Part shown: positions 43,590 through 54,210 of the stretch, piece after piece
How positions within the stretch are numbered: position 1 is the first letter of the stretch
How the letters are laid out: each line of letters begins with the position of its first letter
DNA from: Cladosporium sp. IMV 00045
Taxonomy: Eukaryota; Ascomycota; Dothideomycetes; Cladosporiales; Cladosporiaceae
DNA length: 64,000 nt
Assembly: GCA_001931905.2 (NCBI GenBank)
Contig: MSJI02000753.1
Location: forward strand, 38,078-102,077
Direction: 5' to 3'
Notes under the pieces: generated by a model
Databases searched by the model: none
What the model was told of the DNA's origin: nothing
The model's input: only the letters and a program-made list of their open reading frames with translations
Program-made: the position numbers and the translations under genes

Positions 43590-44915
43590 ATGGAAGCCGA
43601 ACACTTCACCTCGCCGGCAGCGAATTTCCCCAAGAAGCGGTGCGGTTAGTGAGTCCAATCATCCACTTTGAACGTATTGGGAGGGAATACATCTTGCAGG
43701 AGACAGAAAAAGAGATCGAGAAAAGGCTGCCCACAACTAGTCTTGGATAATTCACATATGCTGACGCGACACTTCCAACACAGGCGTCCTCGGCGCAACC
43801 GGCAGCGTAGGCCAGCGCTTCATCCTCCTCCTCGCCCTGCACCCTCATTTCACGCTCACGGCCGTGGGTGCCAGCCCGCGCAGCGCGGGCAAAAAGTACC
43901 GCGATGCCGTCAAGTGGAAGCAGAGCCTGCCGATGAGCAAGGAGCTGGGCGACTTGGTGGTGAAGACCTGCTCTGCGGAGGAGTTCAAGGATGAGGTCGA
44001 TGTGGTCTTCAGTGGGCTGGATAGCGATGTTGCGGAGGAGACTGGTGAGTTCGGCCTGGACCTGGACGTATGGGAAGAGATGCAGTGGTTCTGACAACTT
44101 CTTGCAACACAGAAATGGCCTTCCTCAAAGCCAACATCCCCGTCTTCAGCAACGCGAAAAACTACCGTCGCGACCCGCAGGTCCCCCTCGTGGTCCCCAC
44201 CGTCAACCTCCCCCACATGGACCTGATCCCGCACCAGCGCAAGCAGAACAACCTCGACAAAGGCTTCCTGGTCTGCAACTCCAACTGTGCCGTCATCGGT
44301 CTCGTGATCCCCTTCAAAGCCCTGATCGAGTCCTTCGGCCCCATCAGCCACGCCTCCATCGTCACCCTGCAAGCCGTCTCCGGCGCCGGCTACCCGGGCG
44401 TCAGCAGCATGGACATCATCGACAACGTGGTGCCCTACATCAGCGGCGAAGAGGACAAACTGGAGAGCGAGGCGCGCAAAATCCTGGGCTCCATGAACGC
44501 CGAAGCCACAGCTTTCGCCGACGTGCAAGACCTCAAAATCTCAGGCACATGCACGCGCGTGCCCGTGCTGGACGGGCACACCGCCGTGGTGTCTCTCACG
44601 TTCGCGAAGAAACCCGCCCCGTCAGCAGAGCAAGTCAAGGCGGCGCTGAGGGGTTACGTCTCGGACGCGCAGAAACTGGGCTGCCCGTCGGCGCCGCAGA
44701 ATGCGATTGTCGTGATGGACGAGCCGGACAGGCCGCAGCCGCGTTTGGACCGTGAGACGGACAGGGGGTATGCGGTCAGTGTGGGACGGGTTAGGGAGGA
44801 TGAGGGCGGGGTGTTCGATCTCAAGTTCGTGGCGCTCAGTCATAACACGGTCATTGGCGCGGCGGGGAGCAGTATTCTCAACGCGGAGGCGGCGGTGCAG
44901 AAGGGGTATCTTTAG
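43590..44915 (+). CDS. HOM2: Aspartate-semialdehyde dehydrogenase
   Basis: Three exons (43590-43644, 43784-44044, 44113-44915) join to 372 aa, the fungal family length. HOM2 reduces beta-aspartyl phosphate with NADPH on the way to threonine, methionine and isoleucine. The first splice builds the NADP-binding loop [14 protein letters not shown]. Next are [34 protein letters not shown], and the catalytic Cys in [13 protein letters not shown]. The second half has [30 protein letters not shown] with the catalytic His, and the ending [17 protein letters not shown]. The first donor could be gttagt or the overlapping gtgagt four bases on; only the former keeps frame. Cytosolic. Confidence 0.96.
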
Positions 44916-46071
44916 ATTATAGCTTGGATTTGATGTGAAGATGTAGAATGGCTAAGGTAGATTGTATGCATCATGAGGATTATGTCTGAGGTGGTATTGA
45001 AAATTACAAGTTAAATACATGTATATGGGACTTTGCTGTCTGTTGTCATAAGTGAAGTGATTGCTGGATTTCAGAACATGCATGCTTGTGAATACTGGAA
45101 ATGGCAAGTATTCCACCTACACAAACACACACGGTGAGTACAAATAATTGCTTCTTTCTCGCTTACGTACCAATCGGGTAAAGAGGAATAATCAAAAGAT
45201 GGCAGATGATTGGCGTAGGGGCGAGGATAAGGCTGCAGAGATAGACAGGAGAACTATGGGCTTGGTACCTGATTAGGTAGGATTATTGGTTTATTGCTGT
45301 TAGTATTAGGCAGGTGTCTAGGCATATGTTAATATTTCTTTGTTTAGCTTACGTATGTTGATTGACTCAGTAGTACAAGACGGGACTCTTTCCCGAGCGG
45401 GCGGACCCTGCTGGCTCGAAAGAGAAAGAGGGAGAGGGCCAGGAAGTGGGAAGAATCCAGGCAGGGCAGGCAGAGGCAGAGCAAGCAGGCAGGCAAATAA
45501 TATCACATCCCTGCTCGTTCCACCTCTTCCAATACTGTAGCACCACTTTCTTCTTATTTTCCCCTCGATTGCACCATCTCCGCCACTCACAAATATTCAT
45601 CACTTCTTCCCTGCAACAAAATCAGGCACAATTCGTCTTGCCTTAGGTCACTTCCAGTACTGCTGTTCCTGCACTGCTGCTGCACGTCGCCCGCGGCCGA
45701 ACAACAAAGAAGCCGGTCCAGATTCAGGGACTGCTGCGACATCAGGGACCTCCTCCACCACCAACCCGGAACTGCGACCACACCACACCAACACCTCCCG
45801 CCATACCACCACACCACCACTTCTACACCTCTTACAAACACACCAACACCCGTCGCAATATCCCCCGTCTGATCTCTCCCACGCCTCCTCACCGCCCTCT
45901 CCGACCTCCACCTCCACCTCCACCTCCGACACCCAGTCTCCCTCTCACCCAAACAACACCCCCCGCAACACCGCCAAAGTGTCTTCCACCGTCCTCCAAC
46001 GCGGCGGCATCTCCTTCGCCGAGGGTCTCAACCCCTCGCCGCCCAACTGCGTGCAATCGGCCGCCAACAAA
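44916..46071. other. Intergenic and long 5' leader of ORM1
   Basis: About 1.15 kb. From about 45600 onward the plus strand is strongly pyrimidine-rich, with a (CCACCT)n-like run at 45908-45927, as in fungal 5' UTRs. The ORM1 frame is open upstream to at least 45840 but has no ATG there. No separate gene seen. Confidence 0.45.
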
Positions 46072-46691
46072 ATGAGCGAAGGCGACAAAGAGCGGCGCCG
46101 ACGCCGACGCAGCAGCAGCCTGATGTACCACGAGCCGCCCGAGGACCTCGAGCAGCTCAGCGACCAAAAAGCCAACCCCAACCTCAACGCCAACTGGGTC
46201 AACATGAAAGGCGCCTGGATGATCCACATCATCATCATCTTGCTGCTGAAAATCGTCTACGACATCGTCCCCTCCATCTCCCAAGAGACGTCCTGGACCC
46301 TCACCAACATCTCCTACATGTTCGGCAGCTACCTGATGTTCCACTACGTGCGCGGCGTGCCTTTCGAGTTCAACGCCGGCGCCTACGACAACCTCAACAT
46401 GTGGGAGCAGATCGACAATGGGGATCAGTACACGCCTGCGAAGAAGTTCTTGCTCTCCGTCCCCATATGTCTCTTCCTCGTCAGCACGCACTACACCCAT
46501 TACGACCTGACGTATTTCATGGTCAATTTCTTGGCGACGCTTATGGTTGTCGTGCCCAAGTTGCCTGCTGTAAGTGGCTTGAATATCTATCGCGCTTGTT
46601 AATCCATGTGACAATTTCACTAACAAGTCATCCACAGCTCCACCGTCTCCGCTTCGCCGTTTTCAACGAAGAGCCTGAAGATCTCAGGTAG
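46072..46691 (+). CDS. ORM1: ORM/ORMDL family protein, serine palmitoyltransferase regulator
   Basis: Two exons (46072-46569, 46638-46691; donor gtaagt, acceptor atccacag) join to 183 aa. Orm proteins sit in the ER membrane and restrain serine palmitoyltransferase, so setting sphingolipid output; in yeast they are released by phosphorylation of N-terminal serines. Visible: a basic, Ser-containing N-terminus (ERRRRRRSSSLMYHEPP), the signature LNANWVNMKGAW, then four hydrophobic segments. Between them lie SQETSWTLTNISYMFGSYLMFH and the highly conserved FEFNAGAYDNLNMWEQIDNG. The Met at 46072 was chosen because it begins the family's usual N-terminus; the upstream open frame lacks ATG. The short last exon ends in an acidic tail. 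Confidence 0.95.
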
Positions 46692-47941
46692 CAGGACTTT
46701 TCTCTCTTTTCGTCTGGGAAATTGATGGGACTTCTTCTCTGGGTTGTTGTTATTAATGGACTTTCGTGTCGGCGTTTACAAGGGAAGGGGGAAAAAATCA
46801 CATCTGCATCTGAAAGAAAAAAAAAATACAACTGGGCTGGGGCAGGGAGGGGAAATGGGGAGGCGAGCAGTGTGGGTTTCTGATTCTTGGGCGTGAAAAC
46901 CCGAGAATGAAGAAGGAACCGTTTATTCGGCCAGCGAGGCAAAAAGAGCAAGAGCAAGAAAGGTTCAGAACACTCATTTCTCCTTGCGAGAGAAAAACAT
47001 GGACGGAGTCTCTCGCTTTCTTCCCTCACCTGCTGCTACTGCTGTCACATTCTGCTCCCTCCTCCTCTTCCCTGAACCGAAAGCAAGATCCACAATCCTT
47101 CTTACTACACTATCTATATCTAATTCGCTTGAAACTTTCGAGATGCCACCCTTTCTTTTGCGTCTTTTGAAATTTCTCTTCACTTGCTTCTTGCCTTTCT
47201 CTTCATTCGCTTCTTGCCTTTTTTCCCTTGTCTTTTTGACATCTCTACCCTGGATCTTACTCTATAGAGACACCTCTTCATCGTCTGCTTTACTATGATC
47301 AGACTTATTATATACTTTGAGACTCTGCGTGGCTGATTTCAATTTATTACTGAGGTGAGGTAAGGTAAGGAAGAGAAACGTGCTTGATTTCGCTTCTGGC
47401 GTTGGGTTCTCAAGGGGACCTAGAAAGGAAGATGATAATGCATGTGAGTTTGTCACTCGGTGGAGAAGTCTGTTGGGTGGGTGATTGGAGGCCTAATAGT
47501 GATTAGTCGGTATGTCCACGAGAAAGCCAGCGATATCAGCGAGACGTGAAGATCATGTCTTGTGCCCCAAATGCCTGTTGGTTCCTCGGCAGATCCCTAG
47601 GTAGGTAATGAATACCTGCCTGGCTAGGCTCAGGCTGCACGGAAGGGGCGAGCCACATGAGTATCATGATCTTGCTAGTAATAAATAACTCTGACAGGTA
47701 TCGATAGAGGGCAAGGAGATGGCGCCAACGAAATCAACAAGCCGAAAACGATAATGGTAGGAATCATCTTATCAAGCTCCCCCTCTCACAATTCCACTTC
47801 TCTCAAAACACAATACCTGTACCTTCGCTCCATCTTCCTTCGCTTATCCTCTCTCTCTCTTTCATTCCCATCCCTCCCCCAAGAAAAACCACAGTCCAAC
47901 CCTTCACCCCCACCCCTCACCTCCTGTAAGAATCAAGAAAA
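46692..47941. other. Intergenic, convergent 3' ends, no gene recognised
   Basis: About 1.25 kb with pyrimidine-rich stretches (47140-47280, 47820-47900) and an A-run near 46820. No protein-like frame, tRNA or repeat array seen. Confidence 0.4.
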
Positions 47942-49699
47942 TCAAAAAACATCAAACCCATCCACCCCCGCCGGCCCAAACTCCCTGCCCCGTTCCCTAT
48001 CCCACCTCCCCTCAACCCTGACCCTATCCCCCCTATGCCCCACAAACGCATACGCCAACTCCGCCTTGCGCACCCACGCACCCCGCAGCAGCACTTCATT
48101 GCAACCAAAACAGCCGCCCAAAAACACCTCCTCCTTACTCGCAGTCGCGGTCGCGGATTTCGGAAGCCGGAAAGCAAGGAGAGTGTTCAGGTATGTTTCG
48201 CTTAGGGTGTGCGGGGAGGCTATGGCGGGAGGGGGTGGTGGGGGTGGGAAGAGTGGGCCGGGAGGCAAGGGAGGGGGTGGTGGAGGGGGGTGCAGGTGGT
48301 TGTGGTTTAGGGTCGTGGGGTTGGACGGGTTGAGGGCGTCGGCGCGTTTGCGCTCGAAGATGTCTTTGAGGTGTAGGCGGGTTAGGGGGGTTGGGGAGGT
48401 GGGGGAGGGGTCCTTGCTGCTGCTGCTGCTGCTGCCGCCGCGGAGGAAGGTGAGGATTTTGCTGAAGACGCCGGTGGTGAGGTTTATGTGGTTTAGGGTG
48501 AGGTGGGTGAGGTTGGGGAGTTTGGCGAGGAGGGCGAGGAGGGTCGACTCCGTGAGGTTGGTGCCGTGGAGGGAGAGGGAGCGGAGGTAAGGGAAATGGG
48601 CGGTTTGGCTGAAGGTGGTGAAGGCGGTGGTGTTGGGGTCGGAGTCGCTGTCGTGCCATTTCACTTCCCATTCGTGCAGGTGGAGATTGGTCAGGCTGGG
48701 GAAGAGGGCGAGGAATTTGCCCAGGCTGGTTTCGAAGGTGCAGTTCGAGTCGTCTTCGTCGAGGAATGGGTGTCGGTGCACGTGGCATAAATTGTCGCCG
48801 TCGGGTTGGCGGAATCGTCGCGTGTTGCAGTTGCAGCAGTAGACGTCGGAGTTGTTGCTGCCCCGTCCTGAGTTGATGGATGTGCGCGAGTAGCGGAGAG
48901 AGAACTCTTGTACTCGAACGCCGACAGGGCGTAGTCTTGAGATTGGCTTGTGTGTGAGGTACGATGCGAGTTCTGCGCAAGTCACGCTGCAGAGTCTTGT
49001 TTTTGAAAAGACATCGAGCAACTTGACTTCAAGTCCTGTCTTGACAAGTGCGTCCAGAGCTGTCGCAAGTAGGAAAGACTCCTCACTAGATGTCATCTTG
49101 TAGTCGTGAGCATCCGGCGTGTAGCGTGTCGTAGTCGATGTCACCACAGCCGCCGTCAATCGCAAGCAGGCCAACTCTCCATGCACGCAGTGGTTTTTGA
49201 TCGCGGCGAAAGCCGATGAGAGCAAGTCCGGGTACAATCCTTTCTCGACGTTCCACTGATGTTTGGCTTGCTGTAGGCGCAAAGTGGCAAGCTCTAGTCT
49301 GGAAGAGAAGCGCTTGTCGCTTTTTGTGAACTTCTTCTTGCTCCGACATGCCTCTTTGTGAAGCATGGCTTGGAAAGGTGGTTTGTAGAAGTCGTCGAAG
49401 TAGGTGGTGCGCGGACCATCCGTTTGAGATGGATCATAGCAGACTGCAGTCAGGGTGAGGTCGCGGAGCTTGCGCGCGAGTGGAATGTCTGCTTCCAAGG
49501 TGTTGGTCAAGGATGCTAGGCTGGACTCTGTGAGATCGACATTGCGATTAGTGAAGAGTGTGAGGTAGCTGCCCTGCGATGCCTTGTCGCGCAACTCGCG
49601 ACATGTCAGCCTTACAGAGCCAACCTCTTTGGTCTTGAGGTACGCGACGATTCTCTCGACAAGCTCGATCGGGAGGGTTGGCAGACCGGCTGCCATGCT
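47942..49699 (-). CDS. F-box protein with leucine-rich region
   Basis: Single exon of 585 aa from the Met at 49699, which begins directly before an F-box (LPTLPIELVERIVAYLKTKEVGSVRLTCRELRD). The open frame reaches 49969, but that part holds a stray hydrophobic stretch and is probably untranslated. F-box proteins link substrates to SCF ubiquitin ligases through Skp1. The middle carries a Cys/His-rich patch (YCCNCNTRRF) and leucine-rich segments (LTNLHLHEWEV, LRSLSLHGTNLTESTLLALLAKLPNLTHLTLN). A run of up to nine prolines occurs twice near residues 490-520. Substrate unknown. The Ser- and Pro-runs come from simple GGT/GGA-rich DNA and are likely length-variable. Confidence 0.8.
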   Translation of the reverse strand, partial: SMAAGLPTLPIELVERIVAYLKTKEVGSVRLTCRELRDKASQGSYLTLFTNRNVDLTESSLASLTNTLEADIPLARKLRDLTLTAVCYDPSQTDGPRTTYFDDFYKPPFQAMLHKEACRSKKKFTKSDKRFSSRLELATLRLQQAKHQWNVEKGLYPDLLSSAFAAIKNHCVHGELACLRLTAAVVTSTTTRYTPDAHDYKMTSSEESFLLATALDALVKTGLEVKLLDVFSKTRLCSVTCAELASYLTHKPISRLRPVGVRVQEFSLRYSRTSINSGRGSNNSDVYCCNCNTRRFRQPDGDNLCHVHRHPFLDEDDSNCTFETSLGKFLALFPSLTNLHLHEWEVKWHDSDSDPNTTAFTTFSQTAHFPYLRSLSLHGTNLTESTLLALLAKLPNLTHLTLNHINLTTGVFSKILTFLRGGSSSSSSKDPSPTSPTPLTRLHLKDIFERKRADALNPSNPTTLNHNHLHPPPPPPPLPPGPLFPPPPPPPAIASPHTLSETYLNTLLAFRLPKSATATASKEEVFLGGCFGCNEVLLRGAWVRKAELAYAFVGHRGDRVRVEGRWDRERGREFGPAGVDGFDVF

Positions 49700-50324
49700 G
49701 GTGTCCGTAGCTTTTAGGATGTTGATCAAGATGAGGAATTTGGACGGCCCTTGTGTCGCATGCGATCTGACAAGGCAGATGTAAGCAGTCAAAAACAGGC
49801 AGACAAACCCCAACCGAAAGTAAAGCAGATTTTGTACACCGGTGAAGAAAGCTCTGTACGCAGCTGTGTAACGCCACAGGTTGAGCTGTCCAGCGAGAAG
49901 CAGATTGAGGCAGGACGAGTGGAGCTGAATATCTCGTAGAGAAAGAGGATGCTGCAGAGGTGCGGCCATATGTCACGGGTTTCATGCAGCTTATGGCGCC
50001 ACAGAGATGCGGGCATCTCACATGCATTCGCTTCCGAACTGGGATTTGCGGGTTAGAACACTTGCAGCCTTTACAGAATAGGCTTGTGTAAAGGCGAATT
50101 GCAGGTTTTAAAAAAAAAAATGTAGAGCACCTGGGATTGGAATAAGTTCTTTCATCGAAGGGATGGCACAAAATAAACCGGATATGACGATGCTGCCAAA
50201 TGCACAAGACTTGGAGATGAGCTCATGAAAGCCGCTTGAAACGAAGACAGCAACTTAGATCGTGATCCAAAGCTACAGCAAATATAACAGAAGAAATGCG
50301 ACTTCAGTCCTCACCGTTTGAGCT
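49700..50324. other. Intergenic
   Basis: 5' region of the F-box gene and 3' region of the DUF7053 gene, with an A-run at about 50109-50119. No gene recognised. Confidence 0.4.
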
Positions 50325-51482
50325 TCAAATGAAGGCTCCTGGCTTCAAGCCTGGCCTCCAGGTGTAGTCGGTGCTCACTTTGTACGAAGCGTTCAGACTT
50401 GGCTGCAGTAACCCTCCGTGTAAGTCTGTGGTCGATTGCCCGCTGTGCACATTCTCCGCTGGCGATTTCACAACCGACAGCTCAGCCTGTATGCTCTGAT
50501 CGTACAAGACACTTCGCGGCTGGCTCAGTGTGAGATCTGAGAGAGCTCTGGCGGTGGGCTGGTATGGCTGACGACTTGCTCGGTATGTGGAATCGCCATG
50601 TCCAAGCGCCAGATCTTGATTACTATGCAAGCTGCTGGGGTAGGAAAAGTCTAGAGGTGGGATCTGGGGAGCTTTGTCTTCGGGTGTCTCATGGGTTGTG
50701 GTTCGACTGCGTGATTGTGAGCGCGCGTTCTCTCGTTGAAGGTCTGCATGTGTGTGTTGCCGTACGTGATAGCCTGAAGGGACGCCGAGTTCTGGCTGAG
50801 ATTGAGACGCAGGCGGATAGTCTGCATGTCGGCCTGGAGCGGAGCCTGTAGAATACGAGTCTGGTCCGAAGACAGTGTTCCCATCAATTGGCGTGTACAG
50901 TTCATGTGGATTTTGAGTGTAGTCTGGGGGAGGTGCTGCCATGCCGTCTTCTCCTGCAGTGTCAGGCGAGTTGCCCAGCTCAGACAATTTGTCCACCACA
51001 CTTTTATGCGACTTTGTCAGATTCTTCTTGACGAAGCCAGTAAGAAGGATGTTACATCTCATGTCGACGTCTTCACGAATGTACAGTCCTTCTCTTGGAG
51101 CCTCTGTCCCCAGCTCTAGTGGTTCTCTTGGTTCTCCAGGCTCATTTCCGCAAACAGTCCATTTCCCACGCAAGTCCAGACCAGCTGGGGCGAAGGTGTG
51201 GGTTTGTATGCCGTTGGGAAGATCGTTGAAGCAGGCTTTATAGGTGACCTCGCCTTTGTACAGACCGCCGGGGAGGTAGCTGATCTCGTCGGTGATTTCG
51301 TACCAGGCACAGTCAAATTCATCGGCGGCAGCGTTGGATGGTGGAGTGGTCTCTTGCAGTCGTAGGACAAGCGGATTGAGCCTGATCATCTGGACATGGT
51401 TGTGTAGCCAGGCCACGGCGGCCTTTCGCGTTACGTCTTTGGGGAGCGGTGTGATTGATGTGAAGAGAGTGTGTTTGAACAT
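50325..51482 (-). CDS. DUF7053 domain fungal protein
   Basis: Single exon, 385 aa. Residues 1-175 match what I know as the Pezizomycotina-specific DUF7053 domain: FKHTLFTSITPLPKDVTR, IRLNPLVLR, WYEITDEISYLPGGLYKG, and the PAGLDLRGKWTVCGNEPGEPREP block. The fold resembles START/polyketide-cyclase-like lipid-binding proteins (an inference from pattern only). The C-terminal half is low-complexity, polar and Tyr/Ser/Pro-rich (PDYTQNPHELYTP, YPPASQSQPEL), probably disordered. No signal peptide, membrane segment or catalytic motif. Function unknown. Confidence 0.75.
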   Translation of the reverse strand: MFKHTLFTSITPLPKDVTRKAAVAWLHNHVQMIRLNPLVLRLQETTPPSNAAADEFDCAWYEITDEISYLPGGLYKGEVTYKACFNDLPNGIQTHTFAPAGLDLRGKWTVCGNEPGEPREPLELGTEAPREGLYIREDVDMRCNILLTGFVKKNLTKSHKSVVDKLSELGNSPDTAGEDGMAAPPPDYTQNPHELYTPIDGNTVFGPDSYSTGSAPGRHADYPPASQSQPELGVPSGYHVRQHTHADLQRENARSQSRSRTTTHETPEDKAPQIPPLDFSYPSSLHSNQDLALGHGDSTYRASRQPYQPTARALSDLTLSQPRSVLYDQSIQAELSVVKSPAENVHSGQSTTDLHGGLLQPSLNASYKVSTDYTWRPGLKPGAFI

Positions 51483-52201
51483 GGTGGTGCTGCGAATTCG
51501 TGAGGGTTTTTATGAGAGAATGTTCAGCATAGGTACATGTGCGGTGTGAGAAGGAAGGATCGAGGAAAGATTGAAGAGTATGGAGGATTTGGCAGGGTTG
51601 ATGTATGTGAGAGGAAGGGTGTGACGGTATAATGAAAAGGCAGATGGACAGCAGACCATGAGCGGTGTCGGCGAATGATATCGTTGGATGATGTGTGGCT
51701 GTTTTGCACTTGCGACAAATGCGCAGCAGACGAATGGACGTACGTTAGAGTACAGCAGTACATGCATGCATCCGCGTTGTGTGAGATGTTCGACCATTAT
51801 ATCATGCATGGTCTATTTCTGGCCATCAACTCAGCTCAGCCACGCGCCCCGGCTGGAGCAGTCCGAGAGGAAGGGTCGTGCTCGTATCTTATCTCAATCG
51901 ATCTTATCGTTAACACCTTCCGTTCACTCCAGTCCCTTCACTCCAGTCCCTTCAATTCATGTTCACGGATCAATGACGCAACTCTCATGCGCGAAATCGT
52001 CAAACTTGTCTCGATCATAACCGAAATGCCAGACTGCTCCAACGTCTCCTCCTCCGCGGCGAAATGGCTGTTGGCAGGTGTTTTCTGTGAATCCCCTTCG
52101 TTTCCCTGCAATGAGATAGACCGTACATCTTCGGACTGGATATACAAGCGAATTCAATCAACTTGAAGATCTTTACACGGTTTTCCAGCCCTCACTTCAC
52201 T
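51483..52201. other. Intergenic, divergent promoter region
   Basis: 5' regions of the DUF7053 gene and the antiporter. Contains a direct duplication of TCCCTTCACTCCAG at about 51931-51955. No gene seen. Confidence 0.4.
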
Positions 52202-53692
52202 ATGGTCTGGGATGTGATCGAGGCCACGCCGCCGCACGTCACCTACATCCTCATCCCGACATTCCTCATCTCCTACACCCTCTTCGCAAGATTCATCCGC
52301 AATCGCCTCCATCTGAGTGAGCCGCCCATTGCTCTCCTCTTTGGAGTCCTTGTCGGTCCGCGAGTACTCGGCTGGTTCACGCCGAGCATCTGCGATGTCA
52401 ATGGATGCTCCGACAAGTCTGCCATTGGAGGCTGGGAATGGGACGACACCGTCCTCCAGGAAGCCACTCGGATCATCGTGGGCATCCAAGTCTTCGCCGT
52501 CGGTGTCGAGCTGCCCAAGTACTTCATGTCCCGTCACTGGCGCTCTGTCGCCATGTTGCTTGGTCCCGTCATGACCTTTGGCTGGCTCATCTGTGCTCTC
52601 TTCGTCTATCTGCTGTTCAAGACTGATGTGCGCACCGCCTTCGTCGTAGCCGCTTGTTTGACACCCACCGATCCTGTACTCGCCGCCTCCATCATCGGCA
52701 ACAGCCAGTTCAGCAATCGCGTCCCCAAGCGCATCAAGCACATGATTGCCGCCGAGTCCGGTTGCAACGACGGCATCAGTTTCCCTTTCCTCTTCATCGG
52801 CTTGTTCGCTCTGATGGAGAGCACCAACGCCGATGTCGCCAAGCAGTGGTTCCTGATGACAATCTTATGGCAGTGCCTCTTTGGCATCTTCATCGGCATG
52901 GTGATAGGCATTGTCTCCAACAAGATCCTCCGCTTCAGCGCCACCCGCAAGTACATCGACGAACCCGGCTTCACCGTCTTCTACCTCCTGCTCGCTACGC
53001 TGAGCGTCGGCATCGCCAGTCTCCTCGGCACAGACGACTTCCTCGTGGCCTTCGGCTGCGGCTACGGCTTCGCGCGCGACGGCTGGTTCAGCAAGCGCAC
53101 GGAGAAGACTCAACTGCCAGACATCATCGACCTGCTGCTCAACAGCGCCATGTTCGTGTACCTGGGCGCCGTCACGCCGTGGCACACTTTCTCGCCGGAA
53201 TCCATCACGCCCAACGTGACGCCCGGCCGACTCGTCGCTTTCCTCGTCCTGGTCCTCCTTTTCCGCCGCATCCCCATCGTCCTCGCCACCTGGCGCTGGA
53301 TCCCCGACATCCACACCTGGACCGAAGCGCTCTTCTGCGGCCACTTCGGGCCCATGGGCTTGGGCGGACTCTTCCTCGCCATCGAAGCTCGCGCGCAGCT
53401 GGAAACTGGCACTTCCTCCCCTCTGCCTCACCCGCCGCATTACGGCAGACCCTACACCGATAAGGAGAAGACCATCCAGATCATCTGGCCGATTGTGTGC
53501 TTCATCGTTTTCGGCTCGACGCTCGTGCACGGTTTGAGCGTGCTGGTTCTCGCTGTCGTGTCGCACTTCTCACGTCCCAAGCACCGCAGGGCGGGCTCTT
53601 TGGCGACTGAAACTGATCCTTTGAGCGGGATGGTGCATGATGTTGGAGGTGGTGAGAGTGAACCGGAGAATGAGAGTGAGTTGGAGGACTAG
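52202..53692 (+). CDS. Na+/H+ antiporter, CPA1 family (SOD2/NHA1 type)
   Basis: Single exon, 496 aa from the Met at 52202. It has about 12 hydrophobic segments. Family motifs in order: LSEPPIALLFGVLVGPRVLG, the discontinuous-helix motif AACLTPTDPVLAASI, the following IAAESGCNDGISFPFLF with the ion-binding ND pair, and LGTDDFLVAFGCGYGFARDGWF. Then come LLNSAMFVYLGAVTPW and EALFCGHFGPMGLGGLFLAIEA. Plasma-membrane members in fungi expel Na+/K+ in exchange for H+. The C-terminal tail after the last helix is only about 45 residues and acidic (ESEPENESELED). This is closer to short S. pombe Sod2-like proteins than to Nha1 with its several-hundred-residue tail. Confidence 0.94.
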   Translation: MVWDVIEATPPHVTYILIPTFLISYTLFARFIRNRLHLSEPPIALLFGVLVGPRVLGWFTPSICDVNGCSDKSAIGGWEWDDTVLQEATRIIVGIQVFAVGVELPKYFMSRHWRSVAMLLGPVMTFGWLICALFVYLLFKTDVRTAFVVAACLTPTDPVLAASIIGNSQFSNRVPKRIKHMIAAESGCNDGISFPFLFIGLFALMESTNADVAKQWFLMTILWQCLFGIFIGMVIGIVSNKILRFSATRKYIDEPGFTVFYLLLATLSVGIASLLGTDDFLVAFGCGYGFARDGWFSKRTEKTQLPDIIDLLLNSAMFVYLGAVTPWHTFSPESITPNVTPGRLVAFLVLVLLFRRIPIVLATWRWIPDIHTWTEALFCGHFGPMGLGGLFLAIEARAQLETGTSSPLPHPPHYGRPYTDKEKTIQIIWPIVCFIVFGSTLVHGLSVLVLAVVSHFSRPKHRRAGSLATETDPLSGMVHDVGGGESEPENESELED

Positions 53693-54210
53693 TCTTCTTG
53701 CACGTGTAATTTCTCTGGATGTGACTACTATCTACTATGTAAATGTATGTAAACCGATATCGCCACGCCATGGCCTCCTCTCTCTATATTCGTATGCATT
53801 CCTGCATCTTCCATTTATTGTATCATTTGGTGAATTGACTTAATTTGGTTTTCTGGTGATACATATTCTACTTCTTTGCTCCTTATACTATAATACAGGT
53901 CGTATTGATCTGACCACTATTTCTCTTCGTGGTATGCCAATTTGATAATCCTCGCGTCTCCAGTATGCTCTCTCGTGTCCTTCGAAAACTGGCCTGACTC
54001 GATCTTCGGAGAGGACTGTCTGTCGTCGACCGCGAACGCTGACACAGAAAAGCGGTTTGATTCCCGCATGCTCCCAAGCTCCAATTCTGCTTTGGTGTAT
54101 ATCAGGGCTCTGTATATTCGAGTTTTTGTTCCTTCACGGTCTTTCTGAATTGATAATCATACATCCCCAGCCTCTCCACCAACACACCACAACAATACCA
54201 CTTTCAACCC
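53693..54210. other. Intergenic, convergent 3' ends
   Basis: 3' regions of the antiporter and the SPOUT methyltransferase. Nothing else seen. Confidence 0.4.
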